12,246 bases of DNA from an uncultured Chitinophagaceae bacterium. Its GTDB lineage: Bacteria > Bacteroidota > Bacteroidia > Chitinophagales > Chitinophagaceae. This document shows positions 6,677-12,246 of the stretch, in pieces. Positions within the stretch are counted from its first letter, which is position 1. Each line of letters opens with the position of its first letter. The notes under the pieces are model-generated. The model saw only the letters and a program-made list of their open reading frames with translations. It searched no databases and was not told the DNA's origin. The DNA is taken from assembly GCA_946479005.1 (NCBI GenBank), contig CAMLEM010000014.1:1-12246 (forward strand), read 5' to 3'. The translations under genes and the position numbers were made by a program.

Positions 6677-8806
6677 CCTCCTTGCGTCTGCGGGTCCATC
6701 GAAACGATTTTCTCCATCCAGGACGATGTAATTGGCAGTATCAATGGACAAATAGGAATACAAAAGTTTTTTCCTGGGAAGATCATAGACCCTGAATCCT
6801 CCCTGGTAAATGGATATCATCCGGTAACCATCTCGTGTAAAATCGAATTTTCCTCCGCCCAGTATCGCTTCTTCCCCATAAGTAGACGTACTTAGGATAT
6901 GAAGGTTCTCTTTTTCCTCGCCCAGTACCAGGAATCTTTGATCGGGACTAAAAGCTGCATGTTCGATGCCGGGGAATCCCCACATTTCCCGGGTGATATT
7001 GATCCGGCCCCTGAATACAATAGCCCGGCGATGAAGATCTGCCACGAGAATACTGTCAATCCACCTGGAAAAGAGGACTACCAGGCTATCATTTGAACTA
7101 AAAGCATAGTTGTAATACTCCGACGGATAAGTTACGATCACTCGGCCCTGGCGATCAACAATGCTGTTTTTTCCCTCCATTCCTTCCTGTACAATATAGA
7201 TCCCGGTACGTTTTTCAATCCCTTCCATTTCCCTAGCAATCACCCTGATATCAGGGCCCCGGACGATCTGTGTACCTGTTATTTTTGAAGGGTCTGCAGG
7301 ATCTGCGATTTCAACAGTGTCAATGGTCGGTTGCACCTGGCGAAGCTCTCCGTTCTCATCATAATAAACAAAGTACGGCTGCTCTGCACCCCTGAAAGTT
7401 TGCAAAAGTTTCCCGGAAGAGATATCCCAGATCCTGGCGACAGTGTCCTCGGAATTCGTTAGTACCTGTGAACCGCCAGGATCCAGTTGCAGGCTGAGGA
7501 TTTCCCTGCCGTGGGTTAGTTCCAGGGTTTTCTTACCAGTAATCAGATCAAAAATCCAGGCTCGGTTGTCATTTCCCGCAACCACCATCTTTGTTCCGGA
7601 ACTGTCGATCACAAATTTCGAGTGAGAATAGATGTCAGAGCCAAAGTGCTGGATCATTTTTCTCCCGGGAATATCCACGAGCGAAACTATCCCCTTGCGG
7701 TTTTGCACCAATAAGTATTTTCCATCGGCAGAAATATCTGAGCGATGAAGCTCATTTTCTGTCTGAAAGGAAAGATCAGGCCGGGCAATATTCCAAACGT
7801 AGTTGAGACCCTGGATCATCGTCCCCGAATCGCTAATATTTACCGGCCCGTAAAGAAAGATCGAGTGTGGAAATGGAAACGCCGCCTTTCCAAATGCCAG
7901 CTGCATATTGCCTTCATCATCATACCGCGCAAGGGTATCACTGACGGAATATATCGTATCGGAGTTAAAAAGAATCTTCTCAGCTTTCAGGTCCCAGAAA
8001 GCAGCCCCACTATACCCTGTTGCACTTTCGAAAGCATCGACCAGTAAAAATCTTCGGTTCTTACTGGTGGCGGTCGCAGCTATCCTCGCATTCCACAACT
8101 GTTCCGTGGTGGCCGGTTTGGACAAAGCGATCTTAAAGAAACCATTCCCTGTGACGTAGATAACCTGATCCCCTGAAAAAGAAAAAAAACAACCGTGTAC
8201 CTCGTCTTCTCCCATGGAACGATCAAGGATCTTTTTCCCGTTTGTAAGGTCGTAAACCCGCAATTTCCTGCTAATAGTCGCCAGGTACTTGTTGTTCGAA
8301 CTGAGGGAGAACGCATGCAATGGAAAACTCCTGTATATATAATCATCTTCATCCAGCTCAATGGGGTAGGCCCGAATCGCCTTTTCCTGCTGTGGCCGGT
8401 ATTGTACCAACGTGTTATTATGGCGATATACAAAAAAAGACTTTTCGTCCGGAGTGAACTCGACCTGTTTTGTATCGTCGAACGACCTTATTTTTTTTAA
8501 TTCGGGAAAGGTCCAGATGGTTGCAGTTGAGTCTGTACCGATGACGAGGTAATTCCCTTTCGAACTAAAATGCAGGTAATTGATGTCGTTGCTGAAGCCT
8601 TCCAGCTTCCTGATCTTTTTACCCCCGTCCCTTTCCCAGATATTCACCACCCTGTCCCTGCCGCCCGTTAGGACATATTTTCCATCCGGGCTAAACCGCG
8701 CCGTCCTAACGGCTTCGGCGTGGCCGGTAGGAATGACCAATTCCGGTTCCTGGGCTTTTACCTGCATCGCAATCAAAAACAATCCTATCGTAAGAAAAGG
8801 CCTCAT
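6593..8806 (-). CDS. Exported large WD40 repeat protein; probable 5' part of a split WD40-caspase gene
   Basis: From the ATG at 8806-8804 the protein has 737 residues. Residues 1-18 form a signal peptide (MRPFLTIGLFLIAMQVKA) followed by QEPELV. This start is preferred to the TTG at 8827, which would put seven polar residues before the signal peptide. WD40 blades fill residues 25-695: GHAEAVRTARFSPDG with VVNIWE (28-58), ATIWTF (95-100), RAWIFD (415-420), VARIWDISSGK (456-466) and FSPDQRFLVLG (619-629). The length suits two seven-bladed propellers. Residues 698-710 (GENRFDGPADARR) begin the usual linker towards a caspase domain. After about residue 712 the sequence (IGSGFPISRNGSCSQ and on) no longer resembles the family, while the other frame does. 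The gene lies 71 bp after the caspase-TPR gene in the same direction. The propellers probably serve as a binding or sensing surface; the ligand is unknown. Confidence 0.88.
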   Translation of the reverse strand: MRPFLTIGLFLIAMQVKAQEPELVIPTGHAEAVRTARFSPDGKYVLTGGRDRVVNIWERDGGKKIRKLEGFSNDINYLHFSSKGNYLVIGTDSTATIWTFPELKKIRSFDDTKQVEFTPDEKSFFVYRHNNTLVQYRPQQEKAIRAYPIELDEDDYIYRSFPLHAFSLSSNNKYLATISRKLRVYDLTNGKKILDRSMGEDEVHGCFFSFSGDQVIYVTGNGFFKIALSKPATTEQLWNARIAATATSKNRRFLLVDAFESATGYSGAAFWDLKAEKILFNSDTIYSVSDTLARYDDEGNMQLAFGKAAFPFPHSIFLYGPVNISDSGTMIQGLNYVWNIARPDLSFQTENELHRSDISADGKYLLVQNRKGIVSLVDIPGRKMIQHFGSDIYSHSKFVIDSSGTKMVVAGNDNRAWIFDLITGKKTLELTHGREILSLQLDPGGSQVLTNSEDTVARIWDISSGKLLQTFRGAEQPYFVYYDENGELRQVQPTIDTVEIADPADPSKITGTQIVRGPDIRVIAREMEGIEKRTGIYIVQEGMEGKNSIVDRQGRVIVTYPSEYYNYAFSSNDSLVVLFSRWIDSILVADLHRRAIVFRGRINITREMWGFPGIEHAAFSPDQRFLVLGEEKENLHILSTSTYGEEAILGGGKFDFTRDGYRMISIYQGGFRVYDLPRKKLLYSYLSIDTANYIVLDGENRFDGPADARRHKIGSGFPISRNGSCSQIVFTHPVSGI

Positions 8807-8837
8807 TTTCGAGTTTTCATTCAACAACTATGGCCGC

Positions 8838-8860
8838 GTATGAGCATATCGCCCTCATAC
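8838..8860. repeat. Inverted repeat with 7 bp arms between the caspase-TPR and WD40 genes
   Basis: The arms GTATGAG (8838-8844) and CTCATAC (8854-8860) are perfect complements around a 9 nt loop. They sit in the 71 bp spacer after the stop at 8878 and before the start at 8806. On the minus strand no T-run follows, so it is not a standard intrinsic terminator. It may be a small mRNA hairpin or a binding site, or it may be chance. Confidence 0.35.
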
Positions 8861-8877
8861 ATTAGAGCTACCACTCA

Positions 8878-11436
8878 TCATTTTATGTTCGACAAAGCCT
8901 GGGTGAATTTCTTATCGTCTTTCAGGATCGCGAATGAAGGCTCATCCATAAAATCCTGTTTTCGATAATCCCCTGAAGCGGCTGCCACCGCAATATATTT
9001 GAGAGCCTCCGGCTTATTCCCCTCGGTGGCAAGGATCCGGGCGAATTCATAGGCCGCCCAGCCGTATTTAGGATCTTTCCCAAGCGATATGAGATAATAT
9101 TTCTTTGCGCTCACGGTGTCTCTATTCGCCGCGGAAATGAAAGCATAATTGGCATAGAGCACCTTGTCGTCGGGAGAGTTTTTGATCGCTTTCGCCATCA
9201 TTTCAAGGGCAAAATCATAATGCCCCATCCGGTAAAGGATATTCCCGGCATCATTAAAGGAATAGGCATCCGTACTGTCCAGTCCAACGGCCTTGAGATA
9301 ACAGCCCAACGCGATCGTGTCCCTGCCTCCCTTGTTATAGGCATAGGCTGCAGACTTCCAAATCGCCGGGTTAAGACTATCGTATCCAATGGCGATGTCA
9401 TACATCCTGTATGCATCGTCGTACATCTCCGATTCCGTAAAAATGTTGCCAAGGCCCTGGTAGGTCAGCGGGTTTGTCGGATCGAGTGCGATCAACTTTT
9501 TCGCATAGTATTCCACGCTATCGGCATCGACGGTACTGAATACGTGGATGCGTAACAGGCCCTCGTAGGAAAAGTTGTACGTGGAATCGCAGGCCACCGA
9601 CTTATGAAAAGCGGGAGTCGCATCATCATATTTCTTATCCCAGTAATAAATGAAACCCAGCTGTGTCCAGAGATACTGGTCGTTCGGATCTTTCTGCAAT
9701 CCTTTCTTCACGAAATAGATGGCGGAATCCACCTTACCCTGCGAGCTATACAACCCGGCGATTCCGCTGTAGGTGGTTTGGTAGCTTGTATCAAGGGCGA
9801 GGGCCATTTTATAATAATGGAGTGCACTGTCGAATTTTCTTTGCTCATTGAAGGCATAGCCAAGGTTGTGGTGCGGGTAAAGCCAGTTGGGTGCCAGTGC
9901 AATTCCTGTATGAAGGGCTTTCTCCGCCTGAGGGAATTGCCTCAATGCCACGTGCATCAGTCCCTTCAGGTTATAGAGGTAGGCGGCCTGCGGCTTGAGG
10001 GCCACGGCGCTGTCCACTTTTGCCAGGCATTCCATCAGGTCCTGCGTTTTATAGGAACGCCAGTTGGCGTGGCCTTCAAGAAAGAGGCGGTTCACTTCGA
10101 TGTCTAGGGGATTGTAATAGCTTGTATCGGCCAGCTCGGTAAAAAGGTTCAGCTTCCTTGCGGCCGTCATAAAATAATCATAGGTGTATTTATTGTTATT
10201 CTGGCCAGCGTGCAGGTAAGTGTTGATCACACGAGCAACATCTGTCATCAGGCGACTGCTCAGCTCAAATTTCAATTCGCCGGCGAGGTCGGAGGGGAAA
10301 TCTTTTTTTGAAAGGATCTTCTTCAGGATGTCATAAGCACCATTCGCCTCTATCAGCCTTCCTTCATTCAGCGCTTTCATAAATTCCTTGTAAAGATCCT
10401 CGTAACCTGCATTCTTCATCGCGATACCGAGATTCACACCTTTTCCTACGGCCAGCATCGTCTCGCCGCTGGGGCTGGTCACTCCCGTACGCAGTTCCAT
10501 CGCGAGTTTCTGTTTCTCGGCTGCATCAACCTGGCTCATCACCAGCCCGTCGTACGAAGCGCAACAGTACTGCGGGGTCTGGCGGTATTCCTTATTATTC
10601 TTATCATAGGAAGCACGGTTCACTTCCTTCTTTACATAATCATAAAGCTCTGTGAGGGTCACTTCCCCGTCTTCCGGGTCCGTATCCGCCATTCCCTTTA
10701 AGCCGTTCACGAGATGCCAGGAGAACAGGCCCCTGCCCCCTCCCCACTGGTAACCTTCGAAAGAATATTGGTTGGAGGCGCAGGATATCAGCTGGATCTC
10801 GCCAGCTTTCTTGGCGAAGATCTCCTCGTAGGCGATCGTCTTCCCCTCTTCCTTACCGGGCAATTCATTGGTGCGGCAGGCATCGGTGATCAGGATCACC
10901 TTTACGCCCTTCGCCGTCATCTCAGAGATCCTGACTTTTAGTTTATGGATATCGATCAGGCCCATCCCGGTGGAATAATTGTTCCGGTCGTTGCCTGCAG
11001 GGGCATCATAAGCGAGCAGGTAAGCTTCGTCGGCCCGGTAGGCATCACCGTGACCCGAAAAATAAATATAGAAGATGTCGTTGGGCTGGAGCTTTTCCTT
11101 GATCCGGTGGAACTTCTTCCAGAACTCCATAAAATTCGCCTGCTGGTTGAAGAGGGTATCCACGTGCTGCGGTTCGGCCTTCCCCCCTTTTTTAGAGACC
11201 AGGAATCTGTAGAACTCGCGGGCATCCACATCCGCGTATTTCAGATTCTGGTAGGTGGTATTATCTTCATACTGGGAGATCCCGGTGACCAGCCCATAGA
11301 TCTTACCGGGTGCCTGGGTTGCCGACTTATCATCTTTTTTAATCAGTCCCTTTGTCCCTTCTTCCTGAGCAAAAATGCCAGGAACCGTTAAAGAAGTAAA
11401 AAAGATGAGGAAGGTGGTGACAAAAAAACGGTTCAT
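8878..11436 (-). CDS. Exported caspase-like (C14) protease with C-terminal TPR array
   Basis: Starting at the ATG at 11436-11434 the protein has 852 residues. An ATG at 11475 in the same frame is possible, but the inner start gives a clean signal peptide (MNRFFVTTFLIFF, cleavage near GIFA before QEEG). Residues about 45-310 are a caspase domain opening with IYGLVTGISQYEDN. The catalytic His is H129 in YFSGHGDAYRADEAYLL and the catalytic Cys is C187 in VILITDACRTNELPG. A helical region (about 320-450) leads to eight or more TPR units from about 450 to 830, for example NWLYPHHNLGYAFNEQRKFD and YAFISAANRDTVSAKKYYL, each with the small-Gly-Tyr/Ala spacing of TPRs. The end (EPSFAILKDDKKFTQALSNI) is a common C-terminal motif in TPR proteins of this phylum. 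It is the first gene of the minus-strand series and faces away from the thioredoxin-like gene. Unlike the two WD40 systems its frame is intact, with protease first and scaffold last. Confidence 0.93.
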   Translation of the reverse strand: MNRFFVTTFLIFFTSLTVPGIFAQEEGTKGLIKKDDKSATQAPGKIYGLVTGISQYEDNTTYQNLKYADVDAREFYRFLVSKKGGKAEPQHVDTLFNQQANFMEFWKKFHRIKEKLQPNDIFYIYFSGHGDAYRADEAYLLAYDAPAGNDRNNYSTGMGLIDIHKLKVRISEMTAKGVKVILITDACRTNELPGKEEGKTIAYEEIFAKKAGEIQLISCASNQYSFEGYQWGGGRGLFSWHLVNGLKGMADTDPEDGEVTLTELYDYVKKEVNRASYDKNNKEYRQTPQYCCASYDGLVMSQVDAAEKQKLAMELRTGVTSPSGETMLAVGKGVNLGIAMKNAGYEDLYKEFMKALNEGRLIEANGAYDILKKILSKKDFPSDLAGELKFELSSRLMTDVARVINTYLHAGQNNNKYTYDYFMTAARKLNLFTELADTSYYNPLDIEVNRLFLEGHANWRSYKTQDLMECLAKVDSAVALKPQAAYLYNLKGLMHVALRQFPQAEKALHTGIALAPNWLYPHHNLGYAFNEQRKFDSALHYYKMALALDTSYQTTYSGIAGLYSSQGKVDSAIYFVKKGLQKDPNDQYLWTQLGFIYYWDKKYDDATPAFHKSVACDSTYNFSYEGLLRIHVFSTVDADSVEYYAKKLIALDPTNPLTYQGLGNIFTESEMYDDAYRMYDIAIGYDSLNPAIWKSAAYAYNKGGRDTIALGCYLKAVGLDSTDAYSFNDAGNILYRMGHYDFALEMMAKAIKNSPDDKVLYANYAFISAANRDTVSAKKYYLISLGKDPKYGWAAYEFARILATEGNKPEALKYIAVAAASGDYRKQDFMDEPSFAILKDDKKFTQALSNIK

Positions 11437-11614
11437 ATTGGTGGTATGATACAGGAAAGCTAAGCCTTTTTTCACTGAGCGCTTATACCGGGATGCGGGT
11501 ATATTCCAGGGGGTTGCATCTTCATTAAGGTTTATTTAACCCTGTAGATAATGAAATTCAATAAATAAGGGCGTCTCATCGAAGAAACACATCATTCCAT
11601 CTAAAATCAACTTT
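11437..11614. promoter_or_regulatory. Divergent intergenic region, expected to hold promoters for both directions
   Basis: This 178 bp region separates the minus-strand caspase cluster from the plus-strand thioredoxin-like gene, so both promoters probably lie here. It is richer in A/T towards the thioredoxin side. An inverted repeat, TATACC (11484-11489) and GGTATA (11498-11503) with an 8 nt spacer, could be an operator. I could not find a convincing Bacteroidota promoter of the TAnnTTTG type on either strand, so the position of the promoters is inferred only from gene direction. Confidence 0.4.
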
Positions 11615-12246
11615 ATGAAAAAGACACTGAAACTAATGCTGGCCCTTTTGATCGGATCCATTTCTTTCGCCAATGCCGGGGTACGTTTCGAGCAAATGAG
11701 CTGGGCCCAGGTGAAAGCCAAGGCGGCAAGGGAGAATAAGATGATATTCTTCGACGCCTATACCACCTGGTGCGGTCCCTGCCAGTTCCTCGATGAAAAG
11801 GTCTATACCGATGCGGGTGTGGCTGCCTACTTCAACGAAAATTACATTAATGTAAAATTTGATATGGAGTCGGGAGAAGGCATTCAGCTGGCGGAGGAAT
11901 TCGATGTGACCGCCTACCCCACCCTGCTTTTCTTCAATGCCTCGGGTGAGCTCGTTCATAAATACATTGGTGCGATGAAAGCCCCTGAGTTCATTCAGCT
12001 GGGAAAAAATGCCCGGGACCCCGCCAAACAATACTATACCATCAAGGCAAAAGTGCAAGCCGGCAAGGTGAGCACGGGAGATTTTATGAATTGGGCCTCC
12101 CTGGCTGAAGAACTGGAAGACAGCGACCGGGGTGCGGTAGCTTCTACCTGGCTGAACGGGCAGGGTGATATCCTGGCCAATGCCGAGCTGGCCCGGGCCG
12201 CCCTGTTGTACACCGATCTCACCGAAGACCAGCTGGGTTACCTCTA
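11615..12246 (+). CDS. Exported thioredoxin-like protein, C-terminus cut off by the window edge
   Basis: An ATG at 11615-11617 opens a frame that runs to the window end (210 codons and two bases) without a stop. Residues 1-21 are a signal peptide (MKKTLKLMLALLIGSISFANA). Residues about 25-130 form a thioredoxin fold with the redox motif W51-C52-G53-P54-C55 and the cis-proline P101 in the TAYPTLLFF strand. The start is preceded by an A-rich stretch and no Shine-Dalgarno sequence. The visible part extends at least 75 residues past the thioredoxin domain as helical sequence (for example LAEELEDSDRGAVASTWLNG), a layout known in periplasmic thioredoxin-like proteins of Bacteroidota. The expected role is thiol oxidation, reduction or isomerisation of exported proteins. 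It diverges from the caspase cluster over a 178 bp gap. Any functional link, such as keeping the exported caspase cysteines reduced, is speculation. Confidence 0.92.
   Translation, partial: MKKTLKLMLALLIGSISFANAGVRFEQMSWAQVKAKAARENKMIFFDAYTTWCGPCQFLDEKVYTDAGVAAYFNENYINVKFDMESGEGIQLAEEFDVTAYPTLLFFNASGELVHKYIGAMKAPEFIQLGKNARDPAKQYYTIKAKVQAGKVSTGDFMNWASLAEELEDSDRGAVASTWLNGQGDILANAELARAALLYTDLTEDQLGYL

Noticed and set aside
6669..6682. Programmed -1 frameshift site near the AGGAGG run
   Set aside because: There is no slippery heptamer, the AGGAGG sits too close for the usual -1 stimulator spacing, and an out-of-frame deletion explains the missing linker residues better. It is kept only as an alternative in the findings.
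8807..8827. TTG start at 8827 for the WD40 gene
   Set aside because: It only adds seven polar residues before a good signal peptide; the ATG at 8806 gives the expected export signal.
9604..10107. Plus-strand ORF of 167 codons
   Set aside because: It lies wholly inside the TPR region of the caspase-TPR gene on the other strand and has no recognisable domain or start context. It is a shadow of the real gene.
10945..11391. Plus-strand ORF of 148 codons
   Set aside because: It is antisense to the caspase domain with the intact His and Cys motifs, and its reading frame gives low-complexity Gly/Ile-rich sequence typical of shadow frames.
1..11436. Cytoplasmic anti-phage system of the caspase-gasdermin or TPR-CHAT type
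   Set aside because: No gasdermin, nuclease, CRISPR or CHAT partner is visible, and the lead proteins carry signal peptides.
11437..11475. ATG at 11475 as start of the caspase-TPR gene
   Set aside because: The inner ATG at 11436 begins a standard signal peptide; the longer form adds 13 residues before it.
11514..11540. Possible Bacteroidota promoter (TTG, then TATTTAAC) before the thioredoxin-like gene
   Set aside because: The downstream element misses the TTTG part of TAnnTTTG, so the match is too weak to call.
11633..12058. Minus-strand ORF of 141 codons
   Set aside because: It is antisense to the thioredoxin-like gene, which has a signal peptide and a WCGPC motif. The minus-strand product resembles no family.

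Overview
The window looks like chromosomal DNA of a Bacteroidota bacterium, probably from the Chitinophagales or a near relative. The reasons are: near-even base composition; short hydrophobic signal peptides ending in A-Q or A-G type cleavage sites; no consistent Shine-Dalgarno sequence before the starts; and large exported WD40-caspase and TPR-caspase proteins of a kind common in that phylum. The taxonomic call rests on protein style and recalled families, not on a search.

Layout. Nearly everything from 1 to 11436 is one minus-strand gene series, read from high to low coordinates: a caspase-TPR protein (11436 to 8878); a WD40 protein (8806 to 6593) overlapping a caspase ORF (6635 to 5085); a second WD40 protein (5064 to 3763) overlapping a second caspase ORF (3785 to 1413); and a TPR-containing protein (1320 to the window edge) that is cut off. 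Spacers are 71, 20 and 92 bp, so co-transcription is plausible. A plus-strand exported thioredoxin-like gene starts at 11615, diverges from the cluster and runs off the right edge. The only other non-coding stretch is the divergent region 11437-11614 (178 bp). No stretch over 300 bp lacks a gene. I saw no RNA gene, CRISPR array or insertion sequence.

How the parts fit. Three caspase-like protease domains lie side by side, each with an intact His/Cys pair: GHG with DACR in the TPR protein, GHG with DACN and GHG with DACH in the two WD40 systems. Each is attached, or was attached, to a protein-interaction scaffold (TPR array or WD40 propellers). The first gene of each unit has a signal peptide, so the set probably acts in the periplasm or at the outer membrane. 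I do not know its substrate or its physiological role.

Most notable point. Both WD40/caspase pairs look like single ORFs of about 1.2 kb codons that are now in two frames. Joining 8806-6593 with 6635-5085 gives about 1240 residues, and joining 5064-3763 with 3785-1413 gives about 1217. In the first pair the junction also seems to lack about 13 residues of the conserved linker when compared with the second pair. Whether these are real splits into overlapping genes, decay, recoding or assembly errors cannot be settled from the sequence alone.
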